In this document: positions 9,120 to 18,600 of the stretch, in pieces
Layout of the letters: each line of letters opens with the position of its first letter
Numbering within the stretch: position 1 is the stretch's first letter
Assembly: GCF_003144195.1 (NCBI RefSeq)
Contig: NW_020290123.1
Location: forward strand, 1-39,348
DNA: 39,348 nucleotides
Direction of reading: 5' to 3'
Origin: Ceraceosorus guamensis
Taxonomy: Eukaryota; Basidiomycota; Exobasidiomycetes; Ceraceosorales; Ceraceosoraceae
The notes under the pieces: generated by a model
Databases searched by the model: none
What the model saw: the letters and a program-made list of their open reading frames with translations, nothing else
Told to the model about the DNA's origin: nothing
Program-made: the position numbers and the translations under genes

Positions 9120-9380
9120 ATTCAAGATTCTTGATTCGAGCGGACCCGCGGAGGCGTAGGTCGTGCCCACGTGAGCTTCTCCGTCTTACGGCCGAATCCG
9201 CGCCCATGCAGAATCTTGAATCGGATCGATCGATCGCGCTGAAATCGGACAAATGATATACATCCGGAATAATTCAAATTGTGGATGATCAGAGTAGAGT
9301 AATCAATATTCGTAGCTGCAATTTTCGAGTGATCGTGAATGTGACGAATCACGGATCAAGAACCGTGAATGTTGAATCAG
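9120..9380. promoter_or_regulatory. AT-rich ATTCAAGATTC/GTGAAT repeat cluster
   Basis: Short related motifs such as ATTCATGATTC, ATTCAAGATTCT, CGTGAATGTGACGAATCACG and CCGTGAATGTTGAATC recur on both strands. ATTCAAGATTCT (9120-9131) and its exact reverse complement (9210-9221) form a 12-bp inverted pair. The cluster lies 380-640 bp upstream of the dioxygenase start. It could be a regulatory region or a decayed small repeat, and no factor can be named. Confidence 0.4.
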
Positions 9381-9760
9381 CATGCACCTCATTAAGACTG
9401 TTCGACTGTGATGCCGATCAGCGCCCCACGATCATCTTTCCGCCCGAGTTCCATGCCCACAACATTGCCAAGCAATCTGTCTCGCCAGTCTTGGTCACTC
9501 TCGATTTCGCATTCCATCCACAGCAAACACACGACATCTTCTTGGGCTGTGCAACTGCACGCCGCAGCTGCACATCCTTGGCGCGACCGCCCACTATAGC
9601 AAGCACTACCTTGCTGCCCATAGGACGACTACCGCTAATCGCAATCGCATACAAGCACTTCGCATACCGTCATCGTAGCACAACTCGCTGCGGCGATACC
9701 TCCGACTCTCACTACTCCTCACCACCCTCCTCGCAGTCCCTGCAGCCATCCGCTCAAAGG

Positions 9761-11899
9761 ATGCAAGCCCACGTACCTGGCGCCGAGATGAAACAGCCAG
9801 ATGCAGCATCTGCCCTCGCTCACAGCTCTCACCAGGCGCGCTTGCACGTCGATGGTCAAGCTGGGATCTCAACGCGAGAAGCGATCTCGCCTTCATCGCT
9901 CGACTCGCTTTCCCTCAAAAGCAGCCAAGATGAATGCGAGGAGGGCTTTGATGATGGGTGGCGCGACATTCCAGCCAACCATTTCCTAGCCCAACAAGGT
10001 CGCAAGGCCTCCCGCTTCTCTCCGCCACGCACCACAGCCTCGTGCAGCAACAGCTCATCGGACGCTGGCGCACGCCATCAGCCGCTTGCTGAGCTAGCTG
10101 CTGTGCTGCCAGACGGCCTGCGTCCGCAAGGACCAAATCCTTTGCCTGCTCAGAACACGCACGAAGGCTTGGCGGCTGTGGCGCACGAGACCGGCATGCC
10201 GGACACTTCAACTCTTGCCGCAGCAGACTTCGACATCGACGTCAGATCGGGCTTTTTGCCACCCGAGGCACCCCTTTCGCGCCTCTCGGATGTATACGAA
10301 GAGTGGGAGTCCAAGCTAGAGGGAGCGGCACACGCGGGCCTCAGTCTCTATGGCGGCGGTCCGACAACCAACTTTCATCGCCGTGCGAGCGCAAGGAGGT
10401 GGAGGAGGTCAATCCGTGAAATGCCAATCTTGCCTCTCCAGGGAGTGGTGCTGGCCGACATTCGACACGCAAGGCGCGCTCATCTCGTCCTCTCCTTCCT
10501 CGCGCACTTTTATTTGCACAGCCAGCCAGAGCCGACGGAGGACTCTCTCGCACCACTTGCGCAAGGCTGGAACGAGGCAAAGGACGGCAAGGGAAAAGGC
10601 AGGGAGCACGACGTCTCTCTAGAAGCCGCAGATGACGCGGCAGACGCAGCACAAGAGGCTGCTGGCATATACGCCGCCACAGTTCCTGCTTCCCTTGCAG
10701 TACCATGGACAGGCTTGTCGCGCCATCTGGACTTGCCGCCCATTCTGACTTATGCGACAACTGTGCTCTGGAACTGGCAATACAAGGATCCTGCGCGTGG
10801 TCTTGCCCTTGACAACGTCAAAATTCGCAATACGTTCAGCGGCACCGCATCAGAAGAGCACTTCTATCTCATCTCGCTGCTCATTGAGCTGCGAGGGGTT
10901 GAAGCTTTGGAACTGATGCGCATATCTCTCGACGAAGCATTCGTTGCCGATCATCTCGCCCGACGACGTATCGCGCACTACCTGAGTCGGCTAGTCGCCG
11001 TTGTCCATGACCTTACGACCCTTCTCGCCAAGATGAAAGAAGCCTGCGATCCCGTCACCTTTTACTGGGGCATCCGGCCCTGGTTTAGAGGGGGAGATTC
11101 TGCACCCCGTGGAGGTCAAGGGTGGATCTACGAAGGCGTGGATGAGCCGGGTCAGAAAAGGCTGCTCAACGGACCGAGCGCAGGTCAATCCTCTCTCATC
11201 CACGCCCTCGACGTCTTCCTCGACGTCGACCACACACGTCTCAAGCCTCGCGGAGCTGCGCACAGCGCCAGACAACAGCCTGACGTGGCGCACGCGCTGA
11301 GTGAGAGGGACGCTGGCATAAAAGAAAACGCAACCTTTATGGAGAAGATGCAGATGTACATGCCTGGACCTCATCGCGCATTCCTGACGCACCTCCGCAA
11401 TCTCTCGTTCGACGATGATCATGAGACTTTCTGCCGTTTGAATGGGCTTGAGGGTGCCTCACCGTCGACGAGCCCGCCAAGCGACAGTGCTTCATCGTCA
11501 TCGGACGATATGGACGTGGATAATGTGCCACCGCCTCCGTCGCACCCCATCCGTTCTTTGGCGATTGCCAAGGAGGTCTCAGGCAAGCCGTTTCAAGACG
11601 ATCTCGCAAGCGCGTACGACGCTGCTCTGATCTCGTTGAGGGTTCTACGGGACGAGCATATGCGCATCGCAGCGCTTTACATTATCAGCCAAGCCCGCAA
11701 ACAGCCCCCGCCCGAGTATGCTCCTTTGCCGAAGAATTTCACGGGGCGCGCAGAGGTCGAAAGGGTTGCCGGCGCGCAGCAGAGCGACGCCAAGGAAGCC
11801 CCCGGCGCACCCAAGGGCACGGGAGGCACGGATCTCGTCTCATTCCTCAAGGCTTGCCGCTCCAACACCACGGACGCTCTCCTCGGCCCTCTACGATAG
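9761..11899 (+). CDS. BNA2: Indoleamine 2,3-dioxygenase-like heme protein
   Basis: The family opens the indole ring of L-tryptophan with O2 to give N-formylkynurenine, the first step of the kynurenine route to NAD+. From about residue 164 the protein follows the family: FLPPEAPL, the RAHLVLSFLAHFY helix (about 239), LPPILTYATTVLWNW, FSGTASEEHFYLISLLIE, a CDPVTFYWGIRPWF block, SAGQSSLIHALDVFL (about 473), YMPGPHRAFL (about 532) and RDEHMRIAALYII. The last contains the expected proximal heme-ligand histidine (about H633). It has 712 residues from the ATG at 9761, against about 400-500 for typical fungal enzymes. The excess is a Ser/Ala-rich N-terminal extension of about 160 residues and a Ser/Asp-rich linker (about 565-595). 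The frame stays open upstream to 9281, but that part lacks protein character, so I chose 9761. The next in-frame ATG is at 9788. No intron is needed. Confidence 0.88.
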   Translation: MQAHVPGAEMKQPDAASALAHSSHQARLHVDGQAGISTREAISPSSLDSLSLKSSQDECEEGFDDGWRDIPANHFLAQQGRKASRFSPPRTTASCSNSSSDAGARHQPLAELAAVLPDGLRPQGPNPLPAQNTHEGLAAVAHETGMPDTSTLAAADFDIDVRSGFLPPEAPLSRLSDVYEEWESKLEGAAHAGLSLYGGGPTTNFHRRASARRWRRSIREMPILPLQGVVLADIRHARRAHLVLSFLAHFYLHSQPEPTEDSLAPLAQGWNEAKDGKGKGREHDVSLEAADDAADAAQEAAGIYAATVPASLAVPWTGLSRHLDLPPILTYATTVLWNWQYKDPARGLALDNVKIRNTFSGTASEEHFYLISLLIELRGVEALELMRISLDEAFVADHLARRRIAHYLSRLVAVVHDLTTLLAKMKEACDPVTFYWGIRPWFRGGDSAPRGGQGWIYEGVDEPGQKRLLNGPSAGQSSLIHALDVFLDVDHTRLKPRGAAHSARQQPDVAHALSERDAGIKENATFMEKMQMYMPGPHRAFLTHLRNLSFDDDHETFCRLNGLEGASPSTSPPSDSASSSSDDMDVDNVPPPPSHPIRSLAIAKEVSGKPFQDDLASAYDAALISLRVLRDEHMRIAALYIISQARKQPPPEYAPLPKNFTGRAEVERVAGAQQSDAKEAPGAPKGTGGTDLVSFLKACRSNTTDALLGPLR

Positions 11900-12612
11900 C
11901 TGATCCAGCGGATCCAAAACCCGCATCTCGCGCGTTTGGATTCTCGAATTGAACATGTACCGATACCGCAGGGACAATGACAGCTTGTCAGCACGCACGC
12001 CGCGAAACTGCGCAGAGAGCTCCGTCGAGCAAAGTCCGGATTGCCTTAAGTTTTCGTGAAGTGCCACCATTGCTGAGAGCTGCCGCCCATACCTGACTTT
12101 TGTGGTGCGATCTCAGCTCACGGAGCCTCTTTAAAGGAACGCTACGACTTGTCGAGGAGAGGCGCAAGCGGGACAGGCGTGTGAGCGCTGCACGTTGTCG
12201 ATCTCGGCCTGCGCGATGCTTGGCGAGCTGCGGAAGCGCACCAATCGCTTTGAAAGCCACTCGTAGCCGTCAGCCGGCAAGCTTTCGGCGGTGAGGACTT
12301 GCATCGTCTCTAGCTTCCGTGTCAATCACACCAGGCAGGTAGGTCCCTTCGAAAAGAGCTGAGCTGGGCGGAACAAAAAAGAGAAGAAAAAAGTCAGTTG
12401 ATCAAATTCGAATTTTTGGTCGAGGGGCGAGCCTCCACAGCGGCGACATGGCGACGACTCGAGCCGCCGAGCGCTCGATCGAGGAGCAAGCAAGATTCAT
12501 GCAAAGAAAGAGGGCTACTCGATGGACCCTCGATGAGAAGGTACGCGCGCGCAGGCATCCCTTGCAGAATTATGCAGCAGAGATCGACACGGATCGACGA
12601 AGTGCGAAGAAA

Positions 12613-12643
<31 letters not shown>

Positions 12644-13110
12644 ATGCTGCAAGAGCGCGGTTGGTGGTGGCTGTGCGCGCTGCTGATGGTCGAGCGAGCT
12701 GTATGCTCGTGTGTCTTGCGCGCGCATGCGCATATAAAGTGGTTCGATCGACTCTATGCGGCCTGGGTTCGACGCGACTTGCATGTCTCTGATGTGTTGC
12801 TTGCTTGCTCGCTCGAAACCCGCGTCGGACCTCGATCCCATCAAAATTTTGCTCGGCTCGGCTCGACTCCACTGGACTTGACTCTGAATCGGCATTAACG
12901 AGTGCCCGGCGTGAAAGCCGCGTGAAGGTAAATTCCTCGTCAGGGTGTGGAGGCTCCTGCATTGAGACAGCCTACGTTCACGATGCTGATTGGGATCATG
13001 CTGCAGGGCCCACAGCAGAAACGTCTTCTCTCTCGGGCAGAGCCCAGAGATTCATAAAGAGCGTTACAGTTCCCCGCCGCGGCGTCGATTGCCACCATCA
13101 CCATCATCAC
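11900..13110. other. Intergenic region between IDO and PEBP genes
   Basis: It holds the dioxygenase 3' region and the promoter of the PEBP-like gene. A short CTG-type microsatellite lies within it. Open frames of up to 166 codons around 12.4-12.9 kb occur in several overlapping frames over that repeat and show no domain, so none is called. Confidence 0.45.
12616..12642. repeat. (GCT)9 microsatellite
   Basis: Nine uninterrupted GCT units lie outside any supported gene. They make poly-Ala, poly-Leu/Ala or poly-Gln runs in chance frames on both strands. Confidence 0.9.
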
Positions 13111-13112
13111 CT

Positions 13113-13118
13113 TATATA
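13113..13118 (+). promoter_or_regulatory. TATA box of the PEBP-like gene
   Basis: TATATA lies 82 bp upstream of the ATG at 13200, directly after a CAT/CAC-rich stretch. The spacing suits a TATA-driven fungal promoter with a short 5' leader. Confidence 0.4.
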
Positions 13119-13199
13119 CCACACTGACACCATAGATACCCTGTGCCCCACCTCGACCCACTAAATTCTCAGTGCTCCTATCCTGTGCCAATCGCAAAA

Positions 13200-14216
13200 A
13201 TGCAGTTCAGGAGTGCTTGCGTCACCGCGGCCTTGCTCGCCACCTGTTTGACCTCGCCGGTCTCAGCTCAGAACAACTCAGCCGCTGCCACGAGCAATGT
13301 GCTCAACTCTACCGAGGTCAACACCGAGCTCGCCTCTGTGTTGCTCCAATTCCGCGCGGCCGGCATTGTTCCACAATCCATCCCAGAGGAAAGATTTCAG
13401 CTATCCAGCATTCTGAGCCTAAAGTACCCCGACACGGGCGATGTGGCTCTCGGCGCAACGACTACGAGAAACGCGACACTGCAGGAGCCTTCCTGGACGC
13501 TGAACTACACCGAGGCTGTGGACGATGCTGATCCTTTTGCGAGCGGTCTGTATACCACTGTCATGGTCGACTTTGGAGCCCCTGGAGTAGGCTTTCCGGA
13601 TGGAGGCCAGGTCCGCCATTACCTTGCTAACAACAACTCTCTGGTTGTAAGTGTGCGCCATGCATCCCCGCGCATCTCAGGCGCATCTCTGCTGACACGA
13701 TCCATCCTCGTTTGCTGGCAGGGTATGAGCGGCACTTTGATGCGCACGGGACAAGCCATCACTAGCTACAATGCGCCAAATCCTCCGGCCGGCTCAGGAC
13801 CTCACCGATATGCGCAGCTGGTCGTTGAGCAGCCCAAAGGCTGGGTCGCACCTGCCAACTTCTCTGCAGTGATGCCGCTCGCTCGAGGATTCCAGGTGGA
13901 GCAGTACTTGAATTACTCTCGACTCGGTTCCATCATTGCTGCGACTTACTACATTGTAGAGGGAGCGCCACCCACCAACGTATCGGTGAGCGCCACTTCG
14001 ACAGTACCTACCGCCACTGTAGAAGCGGTCGCTTCTTCCGTTAGTGCTAGTCTTGCCAGTGCCTATGCCAGCTCCACGGATAGAGCCGGCACATTTACGC
14101 CGACTCCTACCGGCGACCACTCGGATGCTGCCGTGGCCAGGCTGTCTAGCCCTATCCTGGCCTCGGTCGCGACATGTCTCTGCGTCTCCATGCTTGCAGC
14201 CTTTGCGACCCTCTGA
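13200..14216 (+). CDS. Secreted, probably GPI-anchored PEBP-like protein
   Basis: Exons are 13200-13646 and 13722-14216, giving 313 residues. The 75-nt intron (GTAAGT donor, CTGAC branch, GGCAG acceptor) has a length divisible by three and no stop, so the frame also reads through it. Splicing restores the family order. PEBP fold marks are YTTVMVDFGAPG (family region 1, normally DPDAP), the HYLANN strand, then YNAPNPPAGSGPHRY, where GPHR matches the conserved GxHR anion-pocket motif. PEBPs bind phospholipid headgroups or inhibit proteases; yeast Tfs1 inhibits carboxypeptidase Y. Unlike cytosolic PEBPs this one begins with a signal peptide ending VSA before Q24. It has several N-glycosylation sequons (NNS, NST, NAT, NYT, NFS, NYS, NVS) and a Ser/Thr/Ala-rich stalk, and it ends in a hydrophobic tail typical of GPI anchoring. 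It therefore probably sits at the cell surface. Ligand and activity are unknown. Confidence 0.82.
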   Translation: MQFRSACVTAALLATCLTSPVSAQNNSAAATSNVLNSTEVNTELASVLLQFRAAGIVPQSIPEERFQLSSILSLKYPDTGDVALGATTTRNATLQEPSWTLNYTEAVDDADPFASGLYTTVMVDFGAPGVGFPDGGQVRHYLANNNSLVVSVRHASPRISGASLLTRSILVCWQGMSGTLMRTGQAITSYNAPNPPAGSGPHRYAQLVVEQPKGWVAPANFSAVMPLARGFQVEQYLNYSRLGSIIAATYYIVEGAPPTNVSVSATSTVPTATVEAVASSVSASLASAYASSTDRAGTFTPTPTGDHSDAAVARLSSPILASVATCLCVSMLAAFATL

Positions 14217-15662
14217 GCTCCTTTGCCAAAGCAGTGCCCCTCCGCCATCAAGTCTCTGGTCGAAAAGCAGCTGGTCCAATTTTCACGGACTCATCGAAAC
14301 TCCGATAAACCAAAAAAAGAGAGAGAAAGGAATCCAAACTCCAAAATCGCTCATGATACGTTCTGACTCGTTGGCTCGCCATTGCGAGTTCATCTACCCC
14401 TGCGCAGCTCTTCTCGAATACGCAAGTTACCCCTGTTACCCTGATTTCTTCGTCTGACTGTAGGACTGGCCAGACATGTGGACAACTGCTCCGGCTAGGG
14501 AGGAAGGTCTCCTCTTTCGCTAACTCCTATAGCCCCTTTGCACCGCGATACCCCGTCATCGTTGTTGGACGCAATGTATATCGCCGCCCCTTTGTAGCAA
14601 TTAGACAAGTTTATGGTCGACCAGGTCCCCTACGAGCCACACTCTCGGATGTGGCTCTGCCGGGCCAGGAGAGTTGAGTCTGATGGGGGCGAGTTTCAAA
14701 GGTCTGACGAGCCTTGAGTCAAGTGCGTGTGCCGCCGCGGAGGTTGAAGGCGGGAGCGAGGCCACGTGAAGTTGAGCTTTCAGTCGAGAGTATTCTGCTG
14801 CAGCCTTGGAGGATGGATTTCTCGTGCGGTAGGAGCTCCTCGAAGCTCGGGGCGCATGCGGCGGGCGGGCGAGCGAGCGAGCGAGCGGCCCGTACGCGTC
14901 CTCATCCGTCACACTGCTGCTGCTGCTGCTGCTGCTCGACCGACTTGCTCATCGTCGCGCCGTTGACGCTGCTGCTGGATATCATGAAGGCCGCGCCCGC
15001 TTCGAAAGCAGGAAATGAGCCGCTGCGCTGCGCTCAGGTCAATTATTAGCTCGACGCTCACGAAACTCTGATTCCACAACATCGCAGCATCAGGTGGGAT
15101 CGAGCAAGCAAGCAGGCATCGAACAACGAACTCACTACGTGCGCAACACCCCCAAGCGCAGAGCTCGAAGGAGTCATCATCGTCATCGTCGTGATTGCTT
15201 TTGAGCTCTGGTCGTCTTCCAACTCACATCGCATCTTTCGTGACGCGGTCATCGAGACGCGCCTCGGCTCCTTGTCGACTCGACACGTGCTCACGCATCG
15301 CTCCTCTCCTTGTTGTAAATGTTTTCCCTCTTCATCATTCCCCCACTTCCGCTAGACCAACGAGAGCGTTCCGCTGCGCATCGACTCGCCGGCGCATCGA
15401 CTGCATAGACGCATTACTCTACTATACGAAACCACGACCCTAGGGTCGCGAGCTTGCTCGTCGGCAACCAGGGCGATAGAGCGTGAGCTGCACTGCAAAG
15501 AGGGATCTTTGTGGCGGCGGTCTTCAGCACCTCGATCGCACCAGCGAAACAGCGACGCTCGACACAACTTACGAAATCGCGTTTGTCAGAGTCTCGGCCG
15601 CGCTCCGGGCGAGAGGTGACGATCACCTCGGTCTCTTGGAATCGACAGTCGTGAATGAAGAG
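14217..15662. other. Intergenic and 5' region of the NOT1 gene
   Basis: No separate gene is supported. The right part must contain the promoter, leader and at least one upstream coding exon of NOT1, because the first clear exon has no ATG. I could not place that exon. The only ATG between 15000 and 15650 (15319) opens a 29-codon frame with no usable donor. Potential donors lie at 15483 (GTGAGC) and 15651 (GTGAAT), but neither joins in phase to a coding frame. A GCGA tract (about 14869-14887) and a CTG microsatellite also lie here. Confidence 0.45.
14914..14936. repeat. (CTG)7 microsatellite
   Basis: Seven CTG units plus CT lie in intergenic DNA about 750 bp upstream of the first recognisable NOT1 exon. 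Confidence 0.9.
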
Positions 15663-18600
15663 GCTCGGTCGACGATACCGTCCGACACCTCGTTTCCATA
15701 TTCACAACGACGTCTGCCTTTGGCGCAGCCGACGCTAGGGCTGGTGCGCTTTGGAGTGCAGCACCCAGCAAGCGGACCACGGACGAAGAGCTGGCACAGG
15801 TCATCAAGACTCACGTGCTATTCCTGCTCGCGACTGCAGACAGCTACACCTTTGCAGCACGTTCTGTGGAGATTGTAGAGGTGAGTCGAAAGAGATGGGG
15901 AAAGTGATACACGGCTCATCGCTGACGCTGGCCATGCCGCCGCACGCCTCTTTCATGGCCAGATCTGTCAACGTTCGGGAACCTGGCTCAGCAACTTTGT
16001 GTTGGAGCAGCTGGGACACGATCGTGGCAAGGCCAGTGTAGTTGACCATCTGTCACCAACTCTGCTCCAAAATCTCATCGAGGAGCTGCGGTCACTTCCG
16101 GCTCATCCAGCAGCCGCATCGCATTCTCCGGCACTTCGACTTGGTATCTCAGCGAGCGCAGAGCAAGCAGCGAGCGGTGCAGGTGCTCCGCTCATTGCTG
16201 CGGGTTTGAACAGGATGAATGATGGGCTGCCAGGCCTGTCCAATGCGGACGGCAGGCGACCTTCCCCATCGCCTGTCGCCATCTTGGACCAGACCTTGAG
16301 CAGCTTGGGTAACCCCAGCGACTTGACGTCCGGACGACTGGCCGCTACGCTCGTCCTCGCTCTCTCTGATCAATCGGAGGATACACCTTCCGTGCTGGAG
16401 CGCCCTCATCAGCGCGCTCTCATTCGAGCAGTTGCAGAGCGAATATCCCCAGACGTCTTGATTGATGCCGTGATGCAAGCACTGCCAGACTTGAGGTGAG
16501 TCGTACGCTTTCGGCTTCTCGTTCTCGTCGTGATCGTGTCTTTTCACTGATTGCATCTCTTCTCGTGCCTGCCCTCCAACGTCCTGACTTGCCAGACTTC
16601 GTTCATCGCGCTCTGTCGCCAGCTTTCTCGCTGATGTTGGACCTGCAGGAGTTCCCAAAGTTGAAGTCGCGCGCGCAATCCTATCGCGCTTCCGCGTCGA
16701 CGCCTCCCCAGTGGATGAGAGGACGGTGGCAGAGATCTTGGCAGGGCTACTCGTCGTGCAACCCGAGGAGCTCGGCGGAGCTCCAGCGACCGATTTTGCC
16801 ATCGTCGCATCAGCTTTGCGATCCTTTACCCGATCTCTCAATTGGTCGCGAGTAGTCCGCTCTTTGGATGAGGCTCCATCTCTCGCCTTCTCACCCCGCA
16901 ACGACTGGCGAGGGTTCGCTTCCTTCCTCAATTCCGCTTCCAATGACCCTCAAGCGCCGGCTGTGTTGGGCCTGTGGGGCGCTTGGATCCACCGTCTGCG
17001 CCAACTTCAAATTTTGAGCGGTCTAGTCTCTCTGGACATTCAGCTGTTTTCGTTCGCCTCGCTTCCGGGTCGAAGGGTGGTTCGCGAAGAAGATGTAACG
17101 AACGTAAACGCGACGGTGCGGAGCCTGGCCCAGCAAGTTCAAGGCAACACTTGGAACTCGCTCGATTTAGTGGAAACGCTCACGCTGATAGCCAACACGG
17201 ATGATACTGAGGTCAGACACGCAGTGACGGAGCTGTTGGAAAAGGCAGTCAAGACTAGTGCGGAATTAGTCCTCATGGCGTTGGTCCAGATCCCTGTGAG
17301 TTCGTGTGTGTGGAGATGGACACCTCGAGCAATGCAGCAAAATTGACACATTTGAGGCCAATCGACGCCCAACAGCAACCGTGGACCTCGATGCATTCGG
17401 ACCTGGCTTCAAAGTTGCTGTCGATGTTCCTCTCTGGGCACCCCAGTCACCAGCTTGTCTTCTCACGATTGTGGCAGACCAACAGGACTTATCTTCTGAA
17501 CGCGTTTAGGACCTACTACAGCGAGAACCCCATGAACGTCACGCGCTTGCTAGACGTGGCTCAGGACCTCAAGATTCTTGAAGCACTTTTAGCCATTAGG
17601 CCCTTTCAATTTGCGCTTGATGTCGCAGCACTGGCTTCCCGTCGGGAGTACTTGAACTTGGACAAGTGGTTGCAAGATCAAATTACAGAGAATGGGAGCG
17701 CCTTCGTTCAAGCTGCTTTGCAATTCGTTGACTCCAAAGCAAAGGACGATCTGGCAAAGAAGGATCCTCAAGCCGAGCAGCAGTACATGCCACTCACAGT
17801 TCAGACTGTCGCCACGTTCTTGCGCGTCATGCGACAGAATGGAGATACGATGAGCGCTGAAGACGTCGCGCTGTTCAAGACGGTGCGCAACCTGTGCTTG
17901 CAAGTCTACCCCCGGCTGATGAATCTTGCCCCTGGGAGCGAGTCGCTAGAGCCCGGGCTGCAAGTGACGACTTTCGCTCAGGACATCCATGATGAGGTGA
18001 GTACCATCCCCTCGCCTGGACGTCTGCCTGTATGTCAATCTGACTCGAAGACCTCCATGCTTGCTGCCTTTTTGCTGGCAGGCCGACAGCTGGTACCGCA
18101 AGATGTATGAAGACGAAATCGGGATCGAGGATCTCGTGTCCCTTCTGCAGCGAACGAAGGCTTCCAGTGACGCGCGCGATCATCAGGTCTTCGCCTGCAT
18201 GGTGCACACCCTGTTCGACGAGTATAGGTGGTTCGACCTGTACTACCCACCCCGCGAGCTTGCCATGACGGCGGTCGTGTTCGGATCCTTGATTCAGCAC
18301 CAGCTGATCGATTACATACCGCTAGGCATCGCCATTCGCTACGTGCTGGATGCGCTTCGAGAGCCCATCCAGTCGAGCATGTTCCAATTTGGACTGCAAG
18401 CCTTGCTTCGCTTTCGCGAGCGCCTCGCGGAGTGGCCACAACTCGGACAGGCGCTGTTGGGACTGCCTGCTCCGCAACAGGCGCATCCTGAGATCGAGCG
18501 CGTCTTGCGCACCATTCAGTCCGGTCAGCTTGCAGATCTTTCACAGAGCACGTCAGAGCCGGTCTTGCCCGAAATGCCAGGCGAAACGCCAAAGTTGTCT

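Noticed and set aside
9281-9760. Extending the dioxygenase start to the first codon of the open frame
   Set aside because: The 160 extra residues have no protein character and overlap the AT-rich motif cluster. They look like leader or promoter DNA.
12398-12962. Overlapping ORFs of 114-166 codons on both strands
   Set aside because: They exist in several frames at once over a CTG microsatellite and show no domain or splice support.
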